Below are positions 44,293 through 54,006 of a stretch of DNA of 64,000 bases, in pieces. The translations under genes and the position numbers were made by a program. Origin of the DNA: Symbiodinium natans (Eukaryota; Sar; Dinophyceae; Suessiales; Symbiodiniaceae); the NCBI GenBank assembly GCA_905221605.1, contig CAJNDS010000735.1:692001-756000 (forward strand). The letters run 5' to 3'. Each line of letters starts with the position of its first letter. The first letter of the stretch is position 1. The notes beneath the pieces are model-generated. The model worked only from the letters and a program-made list of their open reading frames with translations, searched no databases and was not told the DNA's origin.

Positions 44293-44487
44293 GCACCTGA
44301 GCACTCTGCTTCGCCTGCTGGGCCAGAAGGGTTCTGGGCCGCACCTCCAAAAGGGCAGCCTCTAGGGGGGTTTAGGTTCCCTTATAAACCCCCTTAAGCA
44401 AAAAAGGGCACCCTTTTTAAGCCTAGGTTACTGGGCAGCCTAGGCCTTCTTATCAAGAATAGAACCAATCTGACTTTGTTCCTACTA
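44293..44487 (+). CDS. Two exons split by an X introner
   Basis: Exon about 44293-44361 encodes HLSTLLRLLGQKGSGPHL..., and the exon from 44442 encodes GLLIKNRTNLTLFLL up to a TTTAGGG array. Removing 80 bases between the two GGGCAGCCT copies joins AAG GGC AGC CTA GGC in frame. Upstream is CCCTAAA, downstream TTTAGGG. Unknown family. Confidence 0.55.
44362..44441 (+). mobile_element. Family X introner, TSD GGGCAGCCT
   Basis: CTAGGGGGGTTTAGGTTCCC...AAGCCTAGGTTACT, flanked by the nine-base GGGCAGCCT (44353-44361, 44433-44441). No usual GT/GC donor is available at the frame-preserving position, so the exact splice is open. Confidence 0.75.
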
Positions 44488-44540
44488 GGGTTTAGGGTTT
44501 AGGGTTTAGGGTTTCTAGGTAGATTCCGACAAGATTGGGC

Positions 44541-44640
44541 GGTTTCCGACATTCGGGGGTACCTTGTTGGGGTCCTCAGTCATCGGGAATCCTACTATGT
44601 GGGGTCTGTTTTGGGGGTCCCCTATTTTTGTAAACCCCCC
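44541..44640. mobile_element. Family E element
   Basis: GGTTTCCGACATTCGGGGGT...CCCCTATTTTTGTAAACCCC. Nothing coding recognised beside it; downstream to 44940 holds a short CCCTAAA block (44835-44882). Confidence 0.75.
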
Positions 44641-44951
44641 CAATGTGAATGTTCCTGGATCCTGCCCTTCGTTTGTAAGATAACCCTGTTTCAGGGGCAC
44701 CTAAGCAAACAACGTTGACATCATAGGATTTAAATCAACATTCGGGTTGCTTCTTGTGAGAAGCTATCGTAGGGAGCGTGATGGTTGCCTTGCCGATGCA
44801 GGCGAGGGAAAGATGGAGCACCCAAAATGGGAGCCTAAACCCTAAACCCTAAACCCTAATCCCTAAACCCTAAACCCTAAACACCCCAAGACAGTCCCCC
44901 AGTGCAGGATCCCAGATTCAAGAGAACTCCTCACTAGGGACCGCTATAGCC

Positions 44952-46529
44952 ATGTCATCAGTCCCCCCAAGCAAGTTCATCCGTCCTCGGAAATTTCGAA
45001 ATAGGGGTGCCCCTTCTATACCCCAAACAGAATCGAACCCCTAGAAAAGCGACCTTCCCAAAAAAGGGTTCCTCCACATTTTCGGACATCCCCCATTTTG
45101 GCTCAAGCGCTAGAAAATCGATGTTGATGAAAAGTAGAGACGGCCGAGAAGGCTCCGCCAGACTACTGGATGCAGAGGCCGAGGTTCCAGAGGAACGTCC
45201 TCCCCTTCAAAAGGACTTAGGGACTGGGCGGGGCAACCTTTTACCCTTTTTGGCTACCTAGAATCCTACTACACATAAAAACGCTCAGCTTTTTTTGGGC
45301 TAGGGTTGTATCGAACCCTTTTATATACAAGAGGTTAGCCTTCTTTGGGCTAGGGTCCTCAGCCCTTCAAGAGGAGAGGTCGAGCAACAAGCTCGATGGG
45401 GTAGGCCTCGACTACCGGCGCAGTCTCGATCCACTAGAAGCCAACATCTACTTGGACGCCTTGTTCGGGCCCTTGTACTACAAGCTCCTTAGGGATACGT
45501 GGGAAATATGTTTTTCATTTTTTGGGTACTCTGCTACAATTCCTAAGAAAAAAGCAGAAATTGTCATCTTCGTTAGGGTTCCAATATCAGTATAGGCTCG
45601 ACCGGATCCGAAAGGAAGGATCTCCCCAACCTCGGTTTACCGACTACCGGCTCGTCTGCGTTTTCATGCTTCTCAACTTCTTCACTCAGCTTGCCATAGC
45701 CTTCAAGATCTATCAGGTGGGAGATCACACTTATGGCTTCATCCGGGATAGCTTGATGGGCAGTACCTGCTGGAGAGTGTCACACCACCCCGAGCTTGTT
45801 GGGGTTGTCTATCCGTCGAGTTTGTCGGGCTTGCTGGACCCCTCGGATTCTGATTACGACTGCCTTCCACCGATCCTCACGCTGTCCATCTTCCCTGAAA
45901 TCGTGGATGCCAACAAGGATGGGCATCTTGCTAGCCCCAGTGGGTACCCTTTTCCCTTTTTTGCCTTCTAAACTCGCCAACCCCAAAAAGCGTACCCTGA
46001 TGATATGGCCACGGGGCTCCCCAAACCCTAAACCCTAAACCCGACCAAGGTTTTGGTCGAGCGAAGAAGTGACGGAGCGTCAGGTGCTCATGAGCAGCCT
46101 GGGGAGCACCATGGCTACGGAATTGAACAACACCATGTTCAACATGGCGGTGTACCTGGGCCCTTAGTTACTTGTAGTTCCTGTCTTCTTTAAGGGGAAG
46201 GGGAGGGCGGTACCTTATTCTCATGATACATCATGGAAGCCATAATTAAAAAACAGGTACCCTAAACCCTAAACCCCAAACCCCAAACCCTAAACCCTTA
46301 ACCCTTAACCCTGCATTTAAGAGCCTCCGGCTCAAGCCGCCGACCCCGCTGGAGCATAGTTGAAAGGTTTAAACGCGCTCGTCAGCTCAAAGGATCCAAA
46401 AGTTGATTTGCTTGAGCCTCTGTGAAACGTTGGGGGGGGGGGGAGTAGCACCAGGACCCAAACAGGAGCTGAAGCCAGCTTGGGCAGGGCAGCCCCATCA
46501 ATTGTTGAACAGGCCAAGCCCAGCAACCA

Positions 46530-46560
<31 letters not shown>

Positions 46561-48415
46561 CTGGCCCTCCATCCAACACGCCGCCAGGGTCGGCGGACCC
46601 TTAACCCTAAACCCTAAACACTGAACCCTGAACCCTAAACCCTAAACCCTAAACCGAACTGAAAGCAGGTATGATGAGACGAACCGCAAGGGCTCGCGCA
46701 GCTCCTCTCATGGCTCCCCAAGACTGGACATGGAGCCTTGGACTACTAGCGTTTAGGGTTTAGGGTTTAGGGTTCAGGGTTAAGGGCAGGGTTTAGGGTG
46801 AGGACCCGGAGTAGGCCCATTATTTCTTTTTGTTGTGGGGGGTGAGGTTCCTTCAGAAGCCCCTTTCGGACCAAGACGGGTACGGTTTTTTGCTTCCTAG
46901 GTTGCTGTACTCTTGAGTCTAGATCATGACCTTAGTGTGCCTTGTTGCTCGTTGCCTTGTTGAAACCCTAAACCCAAAACCCTAGACCCTAGACCCTAGA
47001 CCTAAACCCTAACTCAAAAAGACCCTTACAAACCCTAACCCTCAACCCCAGAAGGGGGGGGGGGAGCATCCGACTTGTGCTCTCAGGATTTCTTCAAGCA
47101 TTACAAGGGAGAGATCCAGGTGGGAGTTTACGAACACATGGGACCCCTTTTCATGGACCCCCAAAATAGGACTCCCTTATGAGAATATGCCCTAAACCCT
47201 AAACCCTAAACCCTAAACCCTAAACCCTAAACCCCCAGGTGTGCGTGGGCAACGACAGGAACTTGTGTGGGAACCTTGAGGGCTCCGGTCAACTCCGTGG
47301 GATGCTTGAAGGTAATCACCCAGCAGCTTAGGGATACTTGGGAAGTAGATTTTGGTTTACGGTTTACGGTTTAGGGCCTAGGGTTTAGGGTTTAGGGTTT
47401 AGGGATACTTGGGAATCACTTTTAAGTTTTGGGCACTGTAACTCCTAAGAAGCGGCTAACATTGTAGTCTTTTCTACGGTTCCAAGTTCAGTATAGGCAG
47501 ACCGCGTGGAGAAGTGCACGAGCGTTCTTGAGACCTTTTGCGGAAAGATCTTCGGGACCGACTACCTGTGGCTTCATCACCAGAACCAGGATATTTGCGG
47601 CAAAGCATTTTTCCAAAGAAGAAAGGGCGTCAACATCGCTCACTATGCCGCAGTTTCCACATATCAAGGAGAGGCTGATTCGATTCTTGGTCGTGTTTTC
47701 ATCTCCTTCCTCGTCCTCATGATCTTCATATGGGTCATGCTGATGATAAGCGAATTCCGCCACATCTACAACTTCGTCTACGTCGTTTGGAACATGCGGT
47801 CAACCGACAACTCGGACCCTGACTTCGTCACCCAAACCGACGCATTGAAGTGGAATTTCTCGATCAGTGTTAGGGATCCTTTTTACTTTTTGGGTTATGG
47901 GCTTTCTAATATATATATATATGAACAAAAATGATCCTTTTTTCTTCCTAGGGGAACAGGGATCAAGGAATGTGGTAAAGCTGCCTATTGGCCACAAAGT
48001 CTTTGCCTTGCTGGGCATCGCTTTGCCACGGATTATCATCGCCTGCGTTGTCATGTGCGTGGGCTGCAGTTTTCTGGCGATGACCAACAACCTCTTGGAT
48101 CTTGTGCTCAACAGCACCGCCCTTGGCTTTCTCATTGAGGTGGACGACTTGATCCACACTGCCCTGTTAGGTAAGAACTTCGAGATCCATGTCATGAGCC
48201 ATTTCGAGACACTGGCGGTTGAATGCCACGTGCACTCCGCGGCGAGCTCCTACGCAGCTTTGATCGTGTCGTTTCTGATTACGGGAGTCTTCGTCACGTA
48301 CACATATCTGAAACCGAACGGATTACAAGATGTTGGCTTTGGTGTGGAATGTTTGTGTCACCTGGAAGGCAATTGCTACGCACAGCGCCTCCTGCCGCGC
48401 GGTAGTGGGCTGTAG
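44952..48415 (+). CDS. EF-hand multipass membrane protein of dinoflagellate type, many introner introns
   Basis: Supported exons: 44952-44982, 45092-45210, 45371-45483, 45596 to about 45927, about 46052-46160, 47087-47119, 47239-47322, 47497-47872 and 47952-48415; another piece may be 46669-46749. The start reads MSSVPPSKFIPHFGSS, or MLMKSRDGREG if translation begins at 45121. Then come KLDRIRKEGSPQPRF, a first helix FMLLNFFTQLAIAFKI, a Cys-containing loop, and DANKDGH, the first half of an EF-hand loop; joined to the next exon it approximates D-x-N-x-D-G...E. Later helices: VFISFLVLMIFIWVMLM, FALLGIALPRIIIACVVM and YAALIVSFLITGVFV. LVLNSTALGFLIEVDDLIH matches a signature I associate with an uncharacterised, much expanded dinoflagellate family. 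Ion transport or signalling is possible, not shown. Most introns are introners flanked by TSDs (entries below). The join near 45927/46052 and exons between 46160 and 47087 are not fully resolved. Confidence 0.75.
44983..45091 (+). mobile_element. Family E introner, TSD CATCC
   Basis: CGGAAATTTCGAAATAGGGG...CATTTTCGGA, with CATCC at 44978-44982 and 45087-45091. Removal joins TTC ATC C to CC CAT TTT GGC in frame. Confidence 0.7.
45093..45107 (+). other. Possible relic of dinoflagellate spliced leader
   Basis: CCATTTTGGCTCAAG is identical to the last 15 bases of the 22-base dinoflagellate spliced leader as I know it. It lies 13 bases before ATG (45121), where a retroposed trans-spliced mRNA would leave it. 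The same bases also read as codons for PHFGSS if the exon at 44952 is used. Confidence 0.55.
45211..45370 (+). mobile_element. Family J introner, TSD CCCTTCAA
   Basis: AAGGACTTAGGGACTGGGCG...CCTTTTTGGCTACCTAGAATCC...TTTTTGGGCTAGGG, with CCCTTCAA at 45203-45210 and 45363-45370. Removal joins CCC CTT CAA to GAG GAG AGG in frame. The intron end is TCAG; the donor is not a standard dinucleotide. Relatives at 63180-63275 and perhaps 62216-62318. Confidence 0.75.
45484..45595 (+). mobile_element. Family B introner forming a GC-AG intron, TSD GCTC
   Basis: GCTCCTTAGGGATACGTGGG...CAATATCAGTATAG between TAC TAC AA and G CTC GAC CGG. GCTC is present at 45484-45487 and 45596-45599. In-frame removal gives YYKLDRIRK. 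Confidence 0.9.
45928..46047 (+). mobile_element. Family D introner followed by telomeric repeats
   Basis: TTGCTAGCCCCAGTGGGTACCC...ACGGGGCTCCCCAA, then AACCCTAAACCCTAAACCC before the next exon. Its left edge cuts the EF-hand loop. Exact splice unresolved. Confidence 0.65.
46531..46560 (+). repeat. 30-base poly-G run
   Basis: Uninterrupted G; shorter G runs lie at 46432-46443 and 47047-47059. Confidence 0.97.
46669..46749 (+). CDS. Candidate exon bracketed by telomeric repeats
   Basis: Acceptor GAAAGCAG, then YDETNRKGSRSSSHGSPRLD...EPWTT, then TTTAGGG; upstream CCCTAAA. Probably an exon of the 44952-48415 gene. Confidence 0.45.
46793..46922 (+). mobile_element. Family X element
   Basis: GGACCCGGAGTAGGCCCATT...CTTCCTAGGTTGCTGTACTC...GAGTCTAG. 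Confidence 0.7.
47120..47238 (+). mobile_element. E fragment plus telomeric tail as a GT-AG intron, TSD CCAGGTG
   Basis: Starts GTGGGAGTTTACGAACACATGG as a half E element and ends in seven CCCTAAA units and CCCCCAG. CCAGGTG at 47116-47122 and 47236-47242 flanks the composite. GT-AG removal joins EIQ to VCVGND in frame. Confidence 0.8.
47323..47496 (+). mobile_element. Family B introner with telomeric insert, GC-AG intron, TSD GCAG
   Basis: GCAGCTTAGGGATACTTGGGA, then TTTACGG and TTTAGGG units, a second GGGATACTTGGGAA, and the B body to CAGTATAG. GCAG is at 47323-47326 and 47497-47500. Removal joins CAC CCA to GCA GAC CGC in frame. Confidence 0.85.
47873..47951 (+). other. Short 79-nt intron with T-rich ends
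   Basis: GGGATCCTTTTTACTTTTTGGG...ATGATCCTTTTTTCTTCCTAG. Removal gives SISVREQGSRNVVK; the frame requires a cut at A|GGG (GG-AG) or a slide of one or two G to GA. GATCC...GATCC suggests a small element of its own. Confidence 0.6.
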
Positions 48416-48601
48416 ATCTTTAGCTTTCCTATAGAATTTAGAATGTTCGCGCGGGCGAACTAGAACGATCAACGAGGTATGCGAAAGCGCTTGAAAAGGG
48501 ATTCCCATGGGCCACATTCCGGGACCGACAAGCTCGCACTCACACTTGGTAGTTGGACTGCAGGGCTTGAAAGAATGCAAGCACATGCTGAGACATGACT
48601 A

Positions 48602-48695
48602 CCTAGGGCCCGGAGTAGGCGCTTGTTCCCTTCTGCCAAACAACAACTGACTTTTTCTGGGTTTCTCGGGTTGCTGCGCATGCTGGGAGTAGTTG
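48602..48695 (+). mobile_element. Family X element
   Basis: CTAGGGCCCGGAGTAGGCGC...GGTTGCTGCGCATGCTGGGAGTAG. The open stretch KECKHMLRHDYL lies just before it. Confidence 0.6.
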
Positions 48696-48810
48696 GTTCA
48701 AGCGGTGGCAGTAGGCCTGGCTTCACGGTGCAGGATCTCGTCTCTTTCATTCTTGACTCTTCCCCCCTACGCCATAGGCTCTGTGAAACCCTGACTCACC
48801 TTCTCGGTAG
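48692..48810 (+). CDS. Candidate exon between X and A elements
   Basis: SSGGSRPGFTVQDLVSFILD...CETLTHLL, ending at CTCG|GTAGGCCC. It may belong to the gene upstream. The next open piece after the A element is ELKTIMFQ (about 48928-48951). Confidence 0.45.
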
Positions 48811-48898
48811 GCCCTTGGGACATTTTATCTTCCCTTATTGGGTTTAAGAGGATCATGTGCAGGATTCTTGTTCAGAGGGTTTTAAGGGCCATCGTAGA
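48811..48898 (+). mobile_element. Family A introner
   Basis: GTAGGCCCTTGGGACATTTT...TTCCCTTATTGGGTTTAAGAGG...AGGGCCATCGTAG, clean copy. Confidence 0.75.
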
Positions 48899-49179
48899 CC
48901 TAAATTCAGGCCCCAACTTTGCATAGGAGCTGAAGACGATCATGTTCCAGGTTGAGGGTTTAGGGCTGGCCTCCAAACCCTGGGACTCCTAAGCCCTGAG
49001 CCCTACACCCTAAACCCTAAACCCTAAACCCTAAATCCTGAACCCTCAGCTCAGGGTCTCGAGTGAAATTGCTTAAGTCTCCTTATGGGCTTCCTATTGA
49101 TGACATGGAATGTGTGCACGACGCAACGGCGTGGGCTTTTGATCTTCCCAAAGGCCTAAGCCCTAAGCCCAGTGAGGGT

Positions 49180-49505
49180 TTAGGGCTAGGGTTTAGGGTT
49201 TAGGGTTTAGGGTTGAGGGTTGAGGGTTGAGGTGAGGGCTTTGGGCTTAGGGCTTAGGGCTTAGGGCTTAGGGCTTAGGGCTTAGGGCTTAGGGCTTAGG
49301 GCTTAGGGCTTAGGGCTTAGGGCTTAGGGCTTAGGGCTTAGGGCTTAGGGCTTAGGGCTTAGGGCTTAGGGCTTAGGGCGTAGGGCTTAGGGCTTAGGGC
49401 TTAGGGCTTAGGGCTTAGGGCTTAGGGCTTAGGGCTTAGGGCTTAGGGCTTAGGGCTTAGGGCTTAGGGCTTAGGGCTTAGGGCTAGGGTTTAGGGCTTA
49501 GGGCA
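49180..49505 (+). repeat. (GGGCTTA)n array, about 34 units
   Basis: A few TTTAGGG units pass into a homogeneous GGGCTTA array (49243-49484) with one GGGCGTA. Confidence 0.98.
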
Positions 49506-49720
49506 CCCAGACATCCTGAGAGGGTTTCAGCCCCCCAGTCAAGCTCCCCCGACATCATGAATCATGCTGCCGTGGCCTACGGGGCTCACCAGGATAGGCT
49601 ATTGGGCCTTATAAACCCCCGGCTTCAATGGGTATAGGGGGTGGAGAAGTCCATGAGCTTATATATCTGTATGAGCTTCGCGACGTCCTAGGAGGACATA
49701 GTACCCGTATTCCTACGAAG

Positions 49721-49807
49721 TGCTTAAGAAGCCCCAAAACACATAAAAAGACTCTTCCTGATAAGGGTAAATCAGGGATGTTAACAACAAATGGGGGTTC
49801 TTAAGCA
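49721..49807. mobile_element. Family F element
   Basis: TGCTTAAGAAGCCCCAAAAC ... GGGGGTTCTTAAGCA with inverted ends. Sequence from 49810 to 50690 is unique, with no clear gene. Confidence 0.75.
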
Positions 49808-50679
49808 ACCAGTTACCTTGCTTTCGCATTTTCCCTTGCCAACCTAAGTCAGCAACAAAGGCTTCGAGATTTCGGGCGGCGTTTTCACAGTCAGCCACGC
49901 GTCCCATCAGGCGGGCAGATGACTCGCAGCGAACGCCGCAGGTCCAGATGGGAGTCTGAGGGATGTTTGCTATGGTTTGCTCACCTACACTACATGGGGG
50001 TGGAGGGGGCGGAGAAGAGGCACCATAGTCAACAAAGTGACATGTACCCAACACTTAGGACAGCTTCCCTTCCCAGGGTGTAGAGGTCCTCGGGTGTAGA
50101 GGTCCTCGGGTGCAGAAGTTGCCGTGCTCTAGGTAAGACTCGGCGGTCGTTCCTTTATGGTCGTGTCTTCGGGTTAACGTTTCAGCTTTTTGTTCCTTTG
50201 AAGGCTCTAAGCAGCTCGAAGCATCTACGTGCTCCATGATAGCTCTCTTAACTGAGGCGATTGCGGTTGTTGTTCCTGGGTTGCTCTGGGATCTGGAGCC
50301 TTGGAGTAGTATTCAAGCCCATTTCACAGTTGTCTTTGTAAAGGCGGATCTTACTTCTTAATTTTGGACAAGAGTAGCCCTGGCTGCACCTACCTTCCGT
50401 CGTTCCTTTACTCCTTTAGCATGGGGCCGATGCTTCGAAGACCTAGGACTTGAAGTTTAGATGTAGAGCTGAGTGCATAGGTCGACATTTTTGCGCTTAG
50501 TGTTGAGGGGGCCATAGGTGGCCAAAGGCCCGGATCCTGCTGCAGGTGCACAGCTTCCGGGCTGTTCTGGATGTGTTCCAGGAAGCTCGTCCCAAGCTCA
50601 GCTTACGATCGCTTCATGCCTTTCTCTCGCAGTGATTCTCATATTCTGAACTATTCTGCTGAGCTGACAATTCCCTTAA

Positions 50680-50735
50680 AGGGTTATATATATATTTATT
50701 TATTTATTTATTTATATTTATTTATTTATATTCAC
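50680..50735 (+). repeat. (TTTA)n and (TA)n microsatellite
   Basis: TATATATATTTATTTATTTA-type run. Confidence 0.95.
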
Positions 50736-51037
50736 CTTGTCACCTTGAACCCTAAACCCTCAGACTGCGGTCCTGGCTGTGGACCGAGGTCGGGCTGAGC
50801 GCTGCGACATGCGGGGCCGCACCGGAGCGCGCCCGTCCTGTAGCACTGCTGCCTTGGCATTCGGTCTTGATGCAGCCCCCCAAACCTGTAGTAACTTCAC
50901 CCTACACCCTGAACCCTAAACCCTGAACCCTAAACCTTGAACCCTGAACTCTAAACCCTGAACCCTCGTGTTTCTCTTGGCAGCCGGCTATGTCAGTGGA
51001 CGTGGCACGTAGGCAAAAAAGCTTGGAGACGACGGCT

Positions 51038-51144
51038 CCAGAGACTCCAAAACCCCTTAATTAGAGAATATACCTTCAATAATAATAGGAACCCTAACAT
51101 GATTTAAGGTGTGTTCCTTAATTAAGGGGTTTTGGAGTCTCTGG
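51038..51144. mobile_element. Inverted-repeat element, family L
   Basis: CCAGAGACTCCAAAACCCCT(TAATTA) pairs perfectly with (TAATTA)AGGGGTTTTGGAGTCTCTGG; arms of about 26 bases enclose 55 AT-rich bases. Only copy seen here. Confidence 0.8.
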
Positions 51145-51309
51145 GGTTCCTGGCCTGCGCCAAAAGACAGCACTTGCTTCGCCATAGCATGTCTTCATTC
51201 TTGGAAGATTTATAGGGTTTATAGAGTTCAAAGCTTTTTATTGGGTTTATAGGGGTTTGTAGGGTGTATGGGGGTTATAGGGTTTATAGGGTACATAGTC
51301 TGAGGATAG

Positions 51310-51440
51310 TTTCATGGTCCCCTCATATGGTCCCTTACCTGCTTGAACGGCTTCTGAAATGTGGGCCCTTGGGTTTGTAGAGGGTACGTAAGGTGTATAT
51401 AATAAGTGTGCCCCCATTTAAGGGCCCACATCATGGGACC
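51310..51440. mobile_element. Nested inverted-repeat element
   Basis: TCATGGTCCCCTCATATGG pairs loosely with ATCATGGGACCATG, and inside them TGTGGGCCCTTGGG pairs with AAGGGCCCACA. It abuts the E element at 51443. Confidence 0.6.
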
Positions 51441-51442
51441 AT

Positions 51443-51548
51443 GTGGGGGTTTCCGAAAATAAGGGACCCCGAAAAAAGACCCCCCAACAAAACAGGTTTC
51501 CCTTGTAATAAGGACCCCAGCAGGGTACCCCTGATTTCGGAAACCCTT
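51443..51548. mobile_element. Family E element
   Basis: GTGGGGGTTTCCGAAAATAAGG ... CCCCTGATTTCGGAAACCC, typical copy. Confidence 0.8.
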
Positions 51549-51831
51549 ACCCCTAAACCCTAAACCCTAAACCCTAAACCCTAAACCCCAAGTAACCGCC
51601 CCAAGAGATGAGCCCTGTCGTTCTCTGTGCAGCGGCATGTTAGGTGTTGAAAGCAAGCCGGAGGCCTAAGAACCCTGCCCTAAGTCCTTACATTCCCAGG
51701 GCCAATAGGGTAGGGTTTAGGGTTGAGGGTTTAGGGCTTAGGGTTTAGGGTTTAGAGTTTGGGATGTAGGGTTTAGGGTTAGGCTTAATTGGTGGGGCCT
51801 ATACAGCCGCTCATTAAAGCCCGTCGCCACA

Positions 51832-51925
51832 GGCGAAGCTCTTCGACGAAGAGATGCAGGTGCTGCACACAACGACGGAGGGCAAATTCTCAGGCCCAGC
51901 GTCCGGGACACCCCCTCACGCCCAG
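51832..51925 (+). CDS. Candidate exon
   Basis: Acceptor GTCGCCACAG, then AKLFDEEMQVLHTTTEGKFS...ASGTPPHAQH. TTTAGGG lies upstream and CCCTAAA downstream, an exception to the usual polarity. Confidence 0.45.
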
Positions 51926-52105
51926 CACCAAAACCTAAACCCTAAATCCTAAACCCTAACCCTAAACCCTAAACCCTAACCCCCAAACCCCCCCTAAACC
52001 CTCAACCTCGAACCCAACGCCCCTCAAAATCTTGCAAGCGCCAGGCCTGACTTGGCCACCCGGTCGCTTCCTCCTGGATTTAGTATGATTCGGGGTTTAG
52101 GGTTT

Positions 52106-52204
52106 AGGTTTAGGGTTTAGGTTTAGGGTTTAGGGTTTAGGGTTAGGGTTTAGGGTTTAGGGTTTAGGGTTTAGGGTTTAGGGTTTAGGGTTTAGGGTTT
52201 AGGG
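52106..52204 (+). repeat. TTTAGGG array
   Basis: About fourteen units, a few shortened to TTAGGG or TTTAGG. Confidence 0.95.
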
Positions 52205-52545
52205 CACGGAATTAGTACGAATAGTGTTCCCTTATGGTCCCTGTGTATTATATTACAATCACCCCCCAAAAACCCTTCTAATCATTTAAGGCCCCTTTCA
52301 TTTCGTCCGAGGCAATCCTTTTCGCCAAGAGGTGTATGCCTGGTGCCTTGTGAGAGCTTTATTTTGAAAGGGTTTGGGCACAGCTGAAACTTGAAAGCCC
52401 GTGAGGTCTTGGAGACGGGGGTGGGGGAGGCAGGTCTGCAAATGTAGCCACACCCGAAACCCTGCACTCCCACAACTATGTACTAAAACCCCTAATCTCC
52501 CTGATTCAAACCCCAAAACCCTCAACTCCCTCAACTACGCCTTCG

Positions 52546-52640
52546 GTAGGCCTTCAGGGTATGTTACATTTTCCCTTATTGGGTTTAAGAGGATCATATC
52601 TAGGAACATGTTTCAGAGGGTGTCAAGGTCCATCCTAGAG
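52546..52640 (+). mobile_element. Family A element
   Basis: GGTAGGCCTTCAGGGTATGTTAC...TTCCCTTATTGGGTTTAAGAGG...GGTCCATCCTAG. Confidence 0.7.
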
Positions 52641-52729
52641 CCCCAAAACCCCTCAACTCCTCAACTCCTCAACCCCTCAACTCCTAAACCCTAAACCCTA
52701 AACCCTAACCCTAAACCCTAAACCCCTAG

Positions 52730-52827
52730 CAATGACAGACTCGGCGCATCATTGAGAGGCGGAGCCTTGGTGAAGGAGATCATCGTGCGAGCCAAGCACT
52801 TGGAAGGCCCATCCACGAATTCAGAGG
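52730..52827 (+). CDS. Candidate exon bracketed by telomeric repeats
   Basis: Acceptor ACCCCTAG, then NDRLGASLRGGALVKEIIVR...EGPSTNSE, then a GGTTTGGG donor; C strand upstream, G strand downstream. Confidence 0.5.
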
Positions 52828-53054
52828 GTTTGGGTTTAGGGTTTAGGGTTTAGAGTTTAGGGTTTAGGGTTTAGGGTTTAGGGTTTAGGGTTTAAAGGGT
52901 TGAAGAGGTTTAGAGGGTTTAGAGGGTTTAAAAGGGTATAGAGGGTGTAAAAGGGTTTAAAAGGGTTTAGATGGTTTAAAAGCCTTGGGTTTAGGGTTTA
53001 GGGCTTAGGGCTTAGGGTTTAGGGTTTAGGGTTTAGGATTTAGGATTTAGGGTT

Positions 53055-53143
53055 TAGTTTTGGGGTTTAGGCTCCCTTATGCGCTCCTTTAAGGCAAAAA
53101 AGGGCACCCTGTTTATTCCTGGGTTCCTCTTGGGTCTAGTATA
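53055..53143 (+). mobile_element. Family X element, 5' part replaced by telomeric repeats
   Basis: TTTAGGG units run directly into GGCTCCCTTATGCGCTCC...TTCCTGGGTTCCTCTTGGGTCTAG. Confidence 0.65.
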
Positions 53144-53948
53144 TCATCATGTAATTGATAGAATTACATTTATTGCTAGATGCCCTTAAATATACAGACA
53201 TATGTGTATTTATTATTGATATGATATCATTACATACTTTCATGGTGTTGCTAGGTTTTTCAAGCGTATTCATGCTGTGTCGTTTTGTCTCTCTCTATCA
53301 GGGGTATAGAGGTCTGGCCCATCTTTGGATCGAACTTACCTAAACCCTAAACCCCAAATAAACCCTAAACCCCAAACCCCAAACCCTAAACCCTAAACCC
53401 TAAACCCTAAACCTTAATCTTGCCCAGGGCCGCCTATCGACCCTTCTAGAAGGGAAACTGCCTTAATTGCTGAGTACATCTCCCCATGTTCTAAGGGTTT
53501 ATAGGTGACTCTGGCTAAGCCTCAAGCTTAAATCCTTGGCTTGTTTGCTGAAGGCTTCAGGCCACACGCCCAGGACCCCTCCCCCAATGGGAACACAGGG
53601 GCCTCGCTGGTCACCCAGTGGAACGATGTTTAAGTTGTCCTTTTTTTCTCAACTCCATTGGGAGTACGAGAGGAAAGTAACAGTATTTTGTCGGGTCCTT
53701 TGCTACATGGTTGTTGTTATTCTCCCCCTTTCTTTGGGGTCTGGTACCCCTGCATTGTAATACAAACCCTAAACCCTAAACCCTAGACCCTCTAGGCGAG
53801 TTGAGATATAGAGGTCACAAGGTTGCGAGGCCCAGTGTCGGAGTACATGCACCGACACCTGAACCCTAAACCCCAAACCCCAAACCCTAAACCCTAAACC
53901 CTAAGCCCTAAACCCTAAACCCTAAACCCTAAACCCTAAACCCTGCAG

Positions 53949-54006
53949 GCTCCAGCAACCTCAACCTCAACGTGTACTACCCCGGTGCGCGCAGAGAATT
54001 TTTGGG
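53949..54006 (+). CDS. Candidate exon bracketed by telomeric repeats
   Basis: Acceptor AACCCTGCAG, then SSNLNLNVYYPGARREFLG, then GTCTTTAGGG. CCCTAAA upstream, TTTAGGG downstream. Confidence 0.5.

Noticed and set aside
44952-44965. Upstream TAGCCAT as a second spliced-leader relic
   Set aside because: Only seven bases match, which is expected by chance in this window.
49243-49484. CRISPR-like array
   Set aside because: Seven-base units without spacers; a simple variant telomeric repeat in a eukaryotic context.
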